DNA of 64,000 nt, taken from contig NZ_CP012670.1 in the NCBI RefSeq assembly GCF_004135735.1, forward strand, positions 10,930,501-10,994,500, written 5' to 3'. Below the pieces are notes generated by a model. The model was not told the DNA's origin and searched no databases. It worked only from the letters and a program-made list of their open reading frames with translations. Positions within the stretch are counted from its first letter, which is position 1. The number at the start of each line of letters is the position of its first letter. The translations under genes were made by a program, and so were the position numbers. The DNA is from Sorangium cellulosum. GTDB lineage: Bacteria; Myxococcota_A; Polyangia; Polyangiales; Polyangiaceae. This document shows positions 8,938 through 17,115 of the stretch, in pieces.

Positions 8938-9180
8938 CGTGAACGTGGTCGTGAACGTGGTCGTGGTCGTGAACGTGGTCGTGGTCGTCGTCGTCAACGG
9001 CTCAGTCGTGAACGTGAACGTCTCCCGGAAATCGCCGCTCTCATTTCCCACGACCCAGCCAGCTCAACCCGCCCGCAAGGGGAGCGAGCTGCCAGCGGAC
9101 CGCTGAGAGCGAGGAATGAGGCAGATCGTTCACGTCCACGGTTGTGTCGTCGACGACCACGACCACGACCACGTTCACGC
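8938..9180. repeat. Low-complexity GTCGTG/GAACGT block with inverted partner
   Basis: 8938-9000 repeats GAACGTGGTC and GTGGTCGT units. The reverse complement of 9158-9179 matches 8968-8987 perfectly over about 20 bp, so the two blocks could pair into a long stem with a loop of about 170 nt. It may be regulatory or a recombination product; no protein is assigned. Confidence 0.55.
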
Positions 9181-9220
9181 TCCGCGACGGAGCCGCCGGG
9201 GGCTACAACCTTTTAAATTT

Positions 9221-9250
9221 GTACGAGTTTCAGCCTGCTTACGAGTTTCA
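9221..9250. promoter_or_regulatory. Direct repeat upstream of the ferritin-like lipoprotein
   Basis: TACGAGTTTCA occurs at 9222-9232 and again at 9240-9250, 18 bp apart, just after the AT-rich TTTTAAATTT and 45 bp before the start codon. The spacing is close to two helical turns, which suits a pair of operator half-sites. Function is inferred from position only. Confidence 0.3.
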
Positions 9251-9295
9251 ACGCGTTCGGTGATCTAGCTCCCCCGCCTCTGCTACCCTCCCTCC

Positions 9296-10807
9296 ATGGA
9301 CCGCCACCGCTCGCTCCGCATGTCCCTCCTCCTCGCCGTCGGCGCCGCGGGCTGCACCAGCTCGAAGGGCGGTGACGTCGCGGTCGTCACGGTCCCCGAC
9401 CCCTACACCACGGCCACCGACACCACCGTCCCGCAACCCGCGCCGTCCCCCGCGTCCGCAATCCCGCCGGCGCCCTCCGGCGCCGAGGGCTGGGTGACCG
9501 AGCCGGACGGCACCGTGCACCGCGCCTCGCGCACGCGCTGCGACGCGACCATCGACCAGCCCGCGTGCCGCGGCACCGAGGGGCACCTCGCCTGCAAGAC
9601 GGACAGCGATTGCAAGGACGGCCCCCACGGCAAATGCGTGAGCGGCGTCGGCCAGATCGGCCCCTTCTGCGGCTGCGAGTACGCCTGCGAGGACGACGCC
9701 GACTGCGGCCCCTCCGAGGCGTGCGTCTGCAAGGGGACCGGCGCGCTCCGCGAGCCGCACTCGGTCTGCGCGAAGGCGCGCTGCGCGGTCGACGCCGATT
9801 GCCCCGGGGGCACCTGCGGGCTGTCCGCCTATTTCAATGGATGCGGCGAGCAGGTCACGCTCGCCTGCCGCACGCCGAACGACGCCTGCCGGAGCGACGC
9901 GGATTGCGCCGGCAGCGAGCGCCCCGCGTCCGCCTGCGTCGCGCTCGAGGCCAGCGACGGGAGCGCGCGCTGGCAATGCGCGGGGGTGACCTGCGCCATC
10001 GGCCGCCCCCTGCTCGTCGACGGCGCGCCGCGCGCCGCGGAGGGCGCCGCGCGCGACGACTGGCGCGCGCCCGTGGCGCTCGACGTCGCCCCCCTCGCGC
10101 CCGAGGCGCGCGCGCTCGCCGCGGCGCACTACGCCGCCGTGGCCGCGCTCGAGCACGCCTCGATCGCGAGCTTCGCCCGCTTCTCGCTGCAGCTCCTCGC
10201 GCTCGGCGCGCCCGCCGAGCTCGTCGCCGAGGCGCACCGGGCCGCGCTCGACGAGGCCGAGCACGCGCGCCTCGCGTACGGCATCGCCTCGCGCCTCGCC
10301 GGCCGCGCGATCGGCCCCGGGCCGCTGCTCGAGGCGGCCACGGCGCCGCTCGCGGCCGGCGTCGCCGACGTGGTCGCGGCGCTCGTCGAGGAGGGCTGCG
10401 TGGGCGAGACCCTGGGCGCGGCCGAGGCGCAGGAGGTCGCGCGCCTCGCCGGAGATCCGGCGCTCGCCGCGGCCCTCGCGCGCATCGCCGCCGACGAGGC
10501 GCGGCACGCGGCGCTCTCCTGGAGGGCGCTCGCGTGGCTGCTCGCGGCCTTCGGCGAGCCGGCGCGCGCCGCGGCCGAGCAGGCGTTCTCCCGCGCCGCC
10601 GCGCGCCACGCCCCCGATCCGGCGCCGGGGCCGGCCGCCGCGGGCGGGGCGGAGTCGCTCGGCGTGCTCCCCGCGCGCGCCCTCGGCGCGCTGCGCCGCG
10701 AGGTGCTCGGGGAGGTCGTCGCGCCCTGCCGGGCGGCCCTGGCTGGCCTGTTGCGCGACGGCCGCGCTCACGAGGCGCTGACAGATGCGCGCACCTCCGC
10801 GTCCTGA
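9296..10807 (+). CDS. Cys-rich lipoprotein with C-terminal ferritin-like domain
   Basis: This 503-aa exported lipoprotein has a signal peptide and lipobox AVGAAGC (Cys at about residue 20). A Pro/Thr linker is followed by about 150 residues with many Cys-x(n)-Cys pairs (e.g. CKTDSDCKDG, CEDDADCGPSEACVC, CRSDADC), repeats common in myxobacterial surface proteins. Residues of about 275-430 form a ferritin-like four-helix bundle with the diiron pattern LEHASIASF, DEAEHARLAYG, EEGCVGET and DEARHAALSW (two ExxH motifs plus two Glu). It could bind iron or act as an oxidase outside the cytoplasm. The ATG at 9320 is an alternative start. Confidence 0.82.
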   Translation: MDRHRSLRMSLLLAVGAAGCTSSKGGDVAVVTVPDPYTTATDTTVPQPAPSPASAIPPAPSGAEGWVTEPDGTVHRASRTRCDATIDQPACRGTEGHLACKTDSDCKDGPHGKCVSGVGQIGPFCGCEYACEDDADCGPSEACVCKGTGALREPHSVCAKARCAVDADCPGGTCGLSAYFNGCGEQVTLACRTPNDACRSDADCAGSERPASACVALEASDGSARWQCAGVTCAIGRPLLVDGAPRAAEGAARDDWRAPVALDVAPLAPEARALAAAHYAAVAALEHASIASFARFSLQLLALGAPAELVAEAHRAALDEAEHARLAYGIASRLAGRAIGPGPLLEAATAPLAAGVADVVAALVEEGCVGETLGAAEAQEVARLAGDPALAAALARIAADEARHAALSWRALAWLLAAFGEPARAAAEQAFSRAAARHAPDPAPGPAAAGGAESLGVLPARALGALRREVLGEVVAPCRAALAGLLRDGRAHEALTDARTSAS

Positions 10808-10821
10808 CCCAGGCGGCGCGG

Positions 10822-11026
10822 GTGAGCACCGTTCGCGGACAGCTCGCTTCCTGCGCGATTGCATTGCTGGGCTTCTCTGCGTGCTCGCACGCGGGAGCTC
10901 GCCCTGCGCGAAGCGACGCACAGCTCCTCCGCCGACGCGCCGCGCGCCGTCTTCGCGCTGCCCGAGCGGCAGATCCAGCCGATCCTCGGCCTGGAGCGCG
11001 CGCTCCAGATGAAACGTGATATGTAG
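10822..11026 (+). pseudogene. Decayed VCBS lipoprotein, cassette unit 1
   Basis: The GTG at 10822 begins a signal peptide (VRGQLASCAIALLGFSACSH) nearly matching that of the intact lipoprotein at 15517. The sequence then jumps to the equivalent of that protein's C-terminal region (coding APRAVFALPERQIQPILGLE in another frame) and ends at the same TAG context. All propeller repeats are missing and the two ends are out of frame, so it is an internal deletion remnant. Confidence 0.82.
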
Positions 11027-11081
11027 CATTCGAGCCGGCGCAGACCGGAGAGCACCACGCACCCGCGACGGAGGAGGATGC
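11020..11081 (+). repeat. Conserved leader before leader-like/TIG gene, copy 1
   Basis: This about 62-bp segment starts at an ATGTAGCATNCG motif, continues through GCCGG..CAG.CCGG and ACGCACCCGCGACG, and ends in a strong ribosome-binding site (GGAGGAGG). It recurs before the other two paralogues (11673-11731, 17109-17169). It contains the stop codon of the upstream lipoprotein and is the shared translation-initiation region. A separate promoter is not evident. Confidence 0.7.
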
Positions 11082-11612
11082 ATGCTTGTTTATTTCATCG
11101 CCGATTATCTGCGCAACCCCGAGCTCCAGATGCGTGCATCCGAGGATCCAGCGGCGGTCCTCGCCGAATACGGGATTACGCTGGACATACAGCAGGCGCT
11201 CCGCCGCCACGACCACGCCGCGATCCTCAAGACCGCGCACGACGAGCTGACCGCGCTCCTCACCCCGCCCCATGATGACGACCACGTGAACCTGGGCTGG
11301 GGCCCCATCGATATCGTGGTGACGTCGGTGTCGCCTTCGATGGCCAAGGTGAACACCCCCACGCGGCTGACGATCCTCGGGCGTAGCCTCCCTCCGACGG
11401 GCAATGCCCGCCTCTCCTTCCGGAACGAGCTGTCGAACGAGCGTGTTGACGGCACGATCCTCAGCATCACGACGGGGCCATACGCCCAGTCGACGCTGCT
11501 CGGCGAGGTGACTCTCCCGCTGATCGGGCAGTGGAAAGTCTCGGTTGCCTCCGTGGATCATCCGGCCGGCGCTGGGGAGTGGAACGGCGATATCAACGTA
11601 ACCGCCGGCTGA
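11082..11612 (+). CDS. LigA/RiPP-leader-like plus IPT/TIG-like small protein, copy 1
   Basis: This 176-aa protein of unknown function is set by a strong ribosome-binding site ending 4 bp before ATG 11082. Residues 1-60 (FIADYLRNPELQMRASEDP, then AAVLAEYGITLDIQQALRRHD) resemble the LigA or NHLP/Nif11-type helical leader fold, where DP.AVLAEYG.T is the typical core. Residues of about 80-175 read as an Ig-like IPT/TIG domain (VVTSVSPS, LTILGRSLPP, ARLSFRN, GQWKVSVAS), ending in VTAG. There is no signal peptide. Copies 2 and 3 are close paralogues. The family links are my reading of motifs, not a search result; a natural product or secreted-partner role is speculative. Confidence 0.75.
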   Translation: MLVYFIADYLRNPELQMRASEDPAAVLAEYGITLDIQQALRRHDHAAILKTAHDELTALLTPPHDDDHVNLGWGPIDIVVTSVSPSMAKVNTPTRLTILGRSLPPTGNARLSFRNELSNERVDGTILSITTGPYAQSTLLGEVTLPLIGQWKVSVASVDHPAGAGEWNGDINVTAG

Positions 11613-11630
11613 GGCGCTGGAGCCCTCTCC

Positions 11631-11665
11631 GTGATCCAGCCGCTTCCCAGGCTGCTCGCAGGCGA
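11631..11665 (+). pseudogene. 5' stub of the 344-aa gene, cassette unit 1
   Basis: After the stop of copy 1, GTGATCCAGCCGCTTCCC and the following bases match the first 10-11 codons of the 344-aa gene (IQPLPGLLA). The match then breaks directly into the ATGTAGCATACG leader of unit 2. The same 18-bp spacing from the upstream stop is kept. It is what remains of a third 344-aa gene. Confidence 0.75.
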
Positions 11666-11672
11666 AGCCCGA

Positions 11673-11731
11673 TATGTAGCATACGAGCCGGTGCAGGCCG
11701 GGGGCCACGCACCCGCGACGAAGGAGGATGC
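11673..11731 (+). repeat. Conserved leader before leader-like/TIG gene, copy 2
   Basis: This is the same element as at 11020 and 17109: ATGTAGCATACGAGCCGGTG, then GCAGGCCGG, CGCACCCGCGACG and AAGGAGGATG just before ATG 11732. Here no lipoprotein body precedes it, only the 5' stub of the deleted 344-aa gene. Confidence 0.7.
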
Positions 11732-12262
11732 ATGCTTATCTACTTCATTGCCGACTATCTGCGAAATCCCGAGCTCCAGCTGCGCGCGTCCGAGGATCCA
11801 GTGACGGTTCTCGCCGAATATGGGATTGCGCTGGACATGCAGCAGGCGTTCCGCCGCCACGACCACGCCGCGATCGTCAAGACCGCGCACGATGAGCTGG
11901 CCGCGCTCCTCTCCCGGTCCTCGTTGCGCGGCCATCACGTCATGATGTGGGGCACCCCGCGTATCACGGTGACGTCAGTGTCGCCCTCGACGACCAAGGC
12001 GGACTCCTTCACGCCGCTGACGATCGAAGGGTCCAGCTTCCCTCCGGCGGGCAAGGCCCGTCTCTCGTTCCGGAACGAGCAGTCGAATGACTGCGTCGAC
12101 GGCACGATCGCGAGCGTCACGACGGACCCCCATGGCAGATCGAAGCTGCTCGGCAAGGTCAAGCTCCCGAGGAGCGGGCTGTGGAAAGTCTCGGTTGCCA
12201 GCGTGGGCAACCCGGACGGCGCCGGGGTGTGGGACGGCGACTTCAAGGTGACCGCCGGTTGA
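11732..12262 (+). CDS. LigA/RiPP-leader-like plus IPT/TIG-like small protein, copy 2
   Basis: This 176-aa paralogue of copy 1 has AAGGAGGA just before its ATG. The leader-like N-terminus (FIADYLRNPELQLRASEDP, VLAEYGIALDMQQAFRRHD) is nearly unchanged. The segment around residues 62-72 is the most divergent (SRSSLRGHHVMMW). The TIG-like half keeps VTSVSPST, LTIEGSSFPP, ARLSFRNEQSN and LWKVSVASV, ending KVTAG. It is 18 bp upstream of an intact 344-aa gene and almost certainly co-transcribed with it. No Cys-, Ser- or Thr-rich core peptide after the leader-like part is obvious, which argues against a classical RiPP precursor. Confidence 0.75.
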   Translation: MLIYFIADYLRNPELQLRASEDPVTVLAEYGIALDMQQAFRRHDHAAIVKTAHDELAALLSRSSLRGHHVMMWGTPRITVTSVSPSTTKADSFTPLTIEGSSFPPAGKARLSFRNEQSNDCVDGTIASVTTDPHGRSKLLGKVKLPRSGLWKVSVASVGNPDGAGVWDGDFKVTAG

Positions 12263-12280
12263 GGCGCCGGACTCCTCGCC

Positions 12281-13315
12281 ATGCTCCAGCCGCTTCCCGG
12301 GCTGCTCGCAGCCGTCGACCCCTTCCTGTCCGACCTCCTGGCCTCGCCGGCGGCACGTCGGCGGATCGCGGAGCGCGCGGCGAGCCTGCCGCCGATCTGG
12401 TCTCAGAGCTGCATCGAGTGCCGGCTGACGGCGCAGGCGGAGGATCGCTGTGATCTGCTGTTCTGCGCATCGCGCCAGGGCGGCGGCCAGCGCGCCCTCG
12501 CGGCGCGGCTGCGATCCGGCCGCCCGATCCCGGAGCTCGGCCGCGCCCATCGCTTCTGGGAGGCCTGGGCCGATCCGGAGTCCGATATCGGCCGGAACGT
12601 CCCGGTGGTGTGGCTGGAGATCGACGACACGACGGACGACCGCGCGCCGGATCCGTTCGTGTTCATGACGCTGGACCCCACGTACGGGAGCGCGGAGAGC
12701 GCCTCGGCGGGGCTCTCGCCCGAGCGCGCGCGGGCGCTGGCCGACGAGGGTCTCCGGCGGATGCTGGACGACGCCCCCGACCCGGCGGCGCTCGACCTCT
12801 TCGAGCGCTGCGCACGGCTGCTGCCGGAGGGCGGCTACATGCTGCACCTGACCACGATGCCACAGCGCGGCAGCCGGGATCTGCGGGTGAGCGCGGTGAT
12901 GCCCGCGCACCAGATCTCGTCCTGGCTCGGCGCGATCGGGTGGCCTGGCGATGCGCGGGCGCTCGCCCTGGTGCTCGATCTACCCGGTCGGCCGAGGGGC
13001 CTGCTCGCGGTCCACTTCGAGATCGGCGACGCCGTGCGGCCCACCGCGGCGCTGGATTTCAGCCCGCACGCTCGGCCGAACGAGAGCCCAGCCTGGCGCG
13101 CGCTGCTGGATCGCCTGGTCGACCTCGGCGTCTGCGATCGCGCTCGAGGGCAGGCGGCGCTCGACTGGGCGGGCACCCAGCTCGTCGATCTGCCCGAGGC
13201 CGCATGGTCCATGCACGTCCAGCGCGATCTCTTCTTCAAGCTGCGCGTGCAGCCGGACGGGTCGCTCGAGGCCAAGGCTTACCTTGGCATCCTCTCCTCG
13301 TACGCCCTCCTCTGA
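12281..13315 (+). CDS. 344-aa cassette protein of unknown family, copy 1
   Basis: I do not recognise this 344-aa family. It is co-directional with and 18 bp behind a leader-like/TIG gene and has a close paralogue at 17722. Strong segments shared by the two copies are SQSCIECRLTAQAEDRCDLL, AHRFWEAWADPES, VPVVWLEIDD, DPFVFMTLDPTYG, EGGYMLHLTTMPQRGSRDLR, HQISSWLGAIGWPGD, LLAVHFEIGDAVRPT and KLRVQPDGSLEAKAYLG. No signal peptide or transmembrane helix is seen. The acidic LEIDD and the HFEIGDAV pattern could be metal or ligand sites, but this is not established. Fixed coupling to the small gene suggests they act together, for example as enzyme and substrate or chaperone and client. Confidence 0.72.
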   Translation: MLQPLPGLLAAVDPFLSDLLASPAARRRIAERAASLPPIWSQSCIECRLTAQAEDRCDLLFCASRQGGGQRALAARLRSGRPIPELGRAHRFWEAWADPESDIGRNVPVVWLEIDDTTDDRAPDPFVFMTLDPTYGSAESASAGLSPERARALADEGLRRMLDDAPDPAALDLFERCARLLPEGGYMLHLTTMPQRGSRDLRVSAVMPAHQISSWLGAIGWPGDARALALVLDLPGRPRGLLAVHFEIGDAVRPTAALDFSPHARPNESPAWRALLDRLVDLGVCDRARGQAALDWAGTQLVDLPEAAWSMHVQRDLFFKLRVQPDGSLEAKAYLGILSSYALL

Positions 13316-13326
13316 GGCTCAATTCG

Positions 13327-13372
13327 GCCGCGTGAACCCGATAGCGGCCGGGAACGACGGCGCGGATCGCTC
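13327..13372 (-). pseudogene. 3'-end remnant of the kinase-ATPase gene
   Basis: Downstream of 344-aa copy 1, about 45 bp align with the 3' end of the 1334-aa kinase gene that converges on copy 2 (18768-18812). The minus strand here can encode APSFPAAI against APPFPAAI, but the kinase's TGA position is substituted. It marks the right edge of the duplicated cassette. Confidence 0.5.
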
Positions 13373-13411
13373 TCTGTCAGCGCCATGCGATCCACAGCCC
13401 GCGGCGCGCCA

Positions 13412-15118
13412 TCATCTCCTCTTCGGCAGCGTGATCACGAACTCCGTGAACTCCCCCTCCTCGCTCTCCACCCGCATCGTTCCCTGGTGCCCCTGCACCA
13501 CGATATCCCGGCTCAGCGAAAGCCCGAGCCCCGTTCCTTGCCCCGGCGGCTTCGTCGTGAAGAACGGCTCGAACATCCGCGCCACGGCGCCCTTCGGGAT
13601 GCCCGTCCCGTTGTCCCGGATGCGCACCTCGACGTGGTCGCCCAGGTCCAGGGTGCGGACGCCGAGCTCCGGCGCATAGCTGGCGCCGCGCTCGCGCTTC
13701 TTCTGCTGCATCGCATAGAGCGCGTTGTCGACCACGTTGATGAACACGCGCCCCAGGTCGAGCGCCGCCATCTCCAGCGGACCGATCGCCGGATCGTACG
13801 TCGCGACGACGCGCACATCGAGCCCGTCCCCCCGCAGCCGCGCGCTCGCGTGCGCGAGCCGCACGCTCTCGTCCACCACGGCGTTCAGGTCGGCCGGCGC
13901 GCGCGCCCCGGAGGGACGCCGGGCGTGCTGGAGCATCCCCTTGATGATCGCGTCCGCGCGCCGGCCGTGCTCGGTGATCCGGACGGTGCTGTCGCGTAGC
14001 TGGACCAGGCTCTCCTCGAGCTGCGCGAGCGCGTCGGGATCGAGCCGCGCCTGCTGCGCGCGCAGGCCCTCGGTCAGCTCCTGCGCCAGCTCGGACGAGA
14101 TGGCCGCAAAGTTGTTGATGAAGTTCAGCGGATTGCGGATCTCGTGCGCGATCCCCGCCACCATCTGGTTGAGGGACGCGAGCTTCGCGTCCAGGACGAG
14201 CTGCATGCGCTCCACCGTCTCGCGCTCGAGGCGCCGGTACAGCGACGCGTTCTTCACGGCCACGGCCGCCTGGCCCGCGAACGCGACGAGGAACTCCAGG
14301 TCCGCCTCGGAGAAGACGTGCGCCGCCCGGAGGTTGTCCACGTAAAGCACGCCGATCACGTCGTCCTTGGGCTCGAGCGGGACGCACATCGAGGAGCGGA
14401 TCGACTGGGCGACGACGGAGCGCGCCGCATCGAGGCGCGGATCGACCGAGGCGTCGGCGAAGAGCGCCGCCACCCTGTTGTGACGCACGAAGTCGACGAT
14501 GTGCTGGCTGAAGATCGGCTCGTCGCCCTCCAGGGGTCGCGACGTCTTCACGGCGCGCCTCTCGAGCTGGCCGGTCGCCTCGTTGACGAGCAGGATGACG
14601 CCGCGATCCACGTTGAGGATCTGGAACGTCAGATCGAGGATCTTGTGCAGCAGGGTGTCGACGTCGTCGGAGAGCGGCAGCAGCTTGGCCACCTCGATCA
14701 GGATCTGCAGCCGAGCCTCCGAGCGCTGCGCGCCCGCGCTGGGCTCGATCGTTCCGGCGAGCTTCACGATGGAGGTGCGCGTCAGCGGGCGGATGGCCTG
14801 GGGCAGAGGCGACCCCCCGGCCGAGAGGACGGGATCGGCCATGAAGAGGAGGTCGAGCTCGCCGAGCGTGATCGTGTCGCCGCCCCGGATCTCCTTGCGC
14901 TGGACCCGCATGCCGTTCACGAACGTGCCGTTCTTGCTCTGCTGGTCGACGAGGAAGTACCTGCCCTCGGACCGCTCGATCCGCGCCTGGCTGCGCGACA
15001 GGCTCCTGTGCGGGATGCAGACCGTCTGGTCCTCCGCGCGACCGATGGTGACGACCTCGTCCCGGATGACGAAGACACGCTCTTCGGGTCCACCGGGGTT
15101 GTAGATGAGCGTCGGCAT
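13412..15118 (-). CDS. FHA-GAF sensor histidine kinase
   Basis: This 568-aa soluble sensor kinase starts with an FHA domain (residues about 1-95: TIGRAEDQTV, RSLSRSQARI, QQSKNGTFVNG) that should read phospho-Thr peptides, a link to the Ser/Thr kinases nearby. A GAF domain follows (about 130-295), then HisKA with the phospho-acceptor H325 in AGIAHEIRNPLNF. The HATPase domain has N465 (INVVDNALYAM), DNGTGIP (502-508), FEPFFTTK and GTGLGLS. No receiver or adjacent response regulator gene is seen, so the partner is elsewhere or on the receiver-containing fusion at 22948. It lies between two cassette units and is divergent from the lipoprotein at 15517. Confidence 0.93.
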   Translation of the reverse strand: MPTLIYNPGGPEERVFVIRDEVVTIGRAEDQTVCIPHRSLSRSQARIERSEGRYFLVDQQSKNGTFVNGMRVQRKEIRGGDTITLGELDLLFMADPVLSAGGSPLPQAIRPLTRTSIVKLAGTIEPSAGAQRSEARLQILIEVAKLLPLSDDVDTLLHKILDLTFQILNVDRGVILLVNEATGQLERRAVKTSRPLEGDEPIFSQHIVDFVRHNRVAALFADASVDPRLDAARSVVAQSIRSSMCVPLEPKDDVIGVLYVDNLRAAHVFSEADLEFLVAFAGQAAVAVKNASLYRRLERETVERMQLVLDAKLASLNQMVAGIAHEIRNPLNFINNFAAISSELAQELTEGLRAQQARLDPDALAQLEESLVQLRDSTVRITEHGRRADAIIKGMLQHARRPSGARAPADLNAVVDESVRLAHASARLRGDGLDVRVVATYDPAIGPLEMAALDLGRVFINVVDNALYAMQQKKRERGASYAPELGVRTLDLGDHVEVRIRDNGTGIPKGAVARMFEPFFTTKPPGQGTGLGLSLSRDIVVQGHQGTMRVESEEGEFTEFVITLPKRR

Positions 15119-15516
15119 GGCTCCCCTTAAAGCCCAGCGGCTCGATCGCTGTCCGCGCGCGACGAGCTCGTCCTCTCCTCATCGCGCTCGTAGCGAACGA
15201 AGAGGCGCCCGTGGAAGCGAATTCCATCATTCCGGCAAGATGCCTCGCATTCGCGCGCGCCCGCGCCGTCGCTCGACGCCGCGGCCCGTATCGGTCGACA
15301 AGTAGGCAATGGATCTTCTCAGGGCTAACCGAGTCGTTTCGGCTCGTCAAGCGCCCCGCCGCCGACAGGTCGCCACCCTGGCGGGGCGGCGGCGGGCGGC
15401 CGCCGAGAGACCGGTCCTCCAAGGCTCCTCCCCCCGGCGGGAGGACGCGCCGGACGCAGCGACGGTGGGTTGAATTTCGTCGACAGGATCATCGGCAATG
15501 TCGGATACTGCGCAGC
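15119..15516. promoter_or_regulatory. Divergent intergenic region
   Basis: The 398 bp between the histidine kinase start and the lipoprotein GTG must hold both promoters. No convincing sigma-70 pair was found. It is slightly less GC-rich than its surroundings around 15290-15345 and contains no supported gene. Confidence 0.4.
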
Positions 15517-17115
15517 GTGAACGTTGTTCGCGGACAGCTCGCCTGCTTCCTCGCCACGGTGCAGCGAGCCGCTCCCTGCGCGCTTGCGTTGCTGAGCCTC
15601 TCCGCGTGTTCGCGCGCTTCCCATCCGGTGGCCGCGCCGGGGGCTCTGGGCGGCGCTCCGGGAACCACGCCGATCGATCGCGTCTACTCGAAGACGCCGA
15701 GCCTGAGCACCGCGCTGCTCGGCAATTTCGCGACGGGCATGGCGCTCGCCGACATCAACGGCGATGGGTGGCTCGACATGGTCGCGTCGAACGGTAACGA
15801 TGTGAGCCCGCAGCCAATGAATGTTTATCTCAACCGCAGGAGCAAGGAGAGACCGTTCGCGGACAAGCAATACCCGAGCTGGTACTCGGCCGATATTGCG
15901 TTCCGCGCGGGCATCGCGATCGGTGACGTGAACGGCGACGGGTGGCTCGACGTGGCCGTCGCAATCCCGACGGATCTGCACTGCGATTCGAGCAAGGGGG
16001 GAGCCGCTCTCTACATGAATCGAGGCGGCACGCTCGAGCAGAACCCGTCGTGGCACACGGAGGACGGGTATGGCGCCACGGCAGTGACCTTCACCGATAT
16101 CGATGCCGACGGCCGGCTCGATCTCGCGGTCGCGGTGTACGGCGAGGGCAATAGGCTCGGCGGCTGCCCGCCCGACGGCAGGACGGCCGGCGGCCATCAG
16201 CGGGTCTATCGAAATCTGGACGGCACGCTCGAGGGCAGCCCCTCGTGGAAGAGCGAGCACCCGCTGCCCGCGGCGGCCGTGCTCGCGGCGGACGTCGATC
16301 AGGATGGATGGATGGACCTGGCCTTCGCCGGCGACACGACGCAGGTGTTCTACGGCGGTAAGGCCCAGAACGCCCCGCCTCCGCTGGTTCCTGGATGGAC
16401 CTCGTGCAAGGAGGGGACCGCCTGCAAGAAGGTCATCGCCTCGTACGGCATCGACGCGGGATGGCTGGGCGCGCAGGCCACGGGGCCGCTTTCGCTCGTC
16501 GTCGCGACGAATTGCCTCGCCGCGAATCCGTGCAGATCGGCGCTGCTCTTCTACGATCCCGGTCAGGGGACGGCGCCCATCCAATCCTTCCCCGTCCCGG
16601 AGAATGCTTCCCAGCTCGCGTTGGGGGACCTGAACAGCGATGGCGTCCTCGATCTCGTGGCCTCCCGGATGGGCGTCACGTTCTCTGGAGCGCCGCTGCT
16701 CTTTCTCCAGGGCCCGCTGCTCGAGTCTCCGATCCCGTTCTCCACGGAGCCGCGTACGGTCGGGCAAGGCCTCGCCCTCGGTGACACGCGGCAGCGCGCC
16801 CTGCGCGAGGCGGCGCGCACGTTCTCCGCCAGCGCTCCGCGCGCCGTCTTCACGCTGCCCGAGCGGCGGATCCAGGCGATCCTCGGTGTGGAGCGCGTGC
16901 GCGGGGGCGGCGCCCGCGAGGCGGCGCGCTTCGCGTGGGCGCCGGGGATGAACTGGATCTCCCTGAGCAGCCCGCTCCAGCCCGGAGAGCGCCTCGTCGT
17001 GCGGTACTCGCTCTCTCGGGTGCTCGACGTCGCGGCCGCGGTCATGACGGTCTCGACGCCGAACTGCGGGAACTTTGTGTTCTATAGCAACTATCAGCCG
17101 AGGACCGGTATGTAG
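15517..17115 (+). CDS. FG-GAP/VCBS lipoprotein, cassette unit 3
   Basis: This 532-aa lipoprotein uses a GTG start. The signal peptide VRGQLACFLATVQRAAPCAL runs to the lipobox LSLSAC, and the decayed copy at 10822 starts at the same codon, which supports the choice. At least five FG-GAP/VCBS motifs follow (DINGDGWLD, DVNGDGWLD, DIDADGRLD, DVDQDGWMD, DLNSDGVLD), so a beta-propeller of the integrin-alpha type is likely. The C-terminal 120 residues (APRAVFTLPERRIQAILGVE onward) are a separate domain with predicted strands. It lies 54 bp before leader-like/TIG copy 3 and is probably the first gene of that operon. Its role could be surface binding for the cassette. Confidence 0.85.
   Translation: MNVVRGQLACFLATVQRAAPCALALLSLSACSRASHPVAAPGALGGAPGTTPIDRVYSKTPSLSTALLGNFATGMALADINGDGWLDMVASNGNDVSPQPMNVYLNRRSKERPFADKQYPSWYSADIAFRAGIAIGDVNGDGWLDVAVAIPTDLHCDSSKGGAALYMNRGGTLEQNPSWHTEDGYGATAVTFTDIDADGRLDLAVAVYGEGNRLGGCPPDGRTAGGHQRVYRNLDGTLEGSPSWKSEHPLPAAAVLAADVDQDGWMDLAFAGDTTQVFYGGKAQNAPPPLVPGWTSCKEGTACKKVIASYGIDAGWLGAQATGPLSLVVATNCLAANPCRSALLFYDPGQGTAPIQSFPVPENASQLALGDLNSDGVLDLVASRMGVTFSGAPLLFLQGPLLESPIPFSTEPRTVGQGLALGDTRQRALREAARTFSASAPRAVFTLPERRIQAILGVERVRGGGAREAARFAWAPGMNWISLSSPLQPGERLVVRYSLSRVLDVAAAVMTVSTPNCGNFVFYSNYQPRTGM

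Larger units (their letters stand above)
8181..9295. other. Long non-coding, repeat-rich intergenic region
   Basis: About 1.1 kb without a convincing gene separates the divergent genes at 8180 and 9296. It holds seven copies of a 43-bp tandem repeat (8309-8610), a 320-bp stretch with no recognisable feature, a (GTCGTG/GAACGT)-type low-complexity block (8938-9000) with an inverted partner (9141-9180), and an AT-richer stretch just upstream of the lipoprotein gene. Confidence 0.7.
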
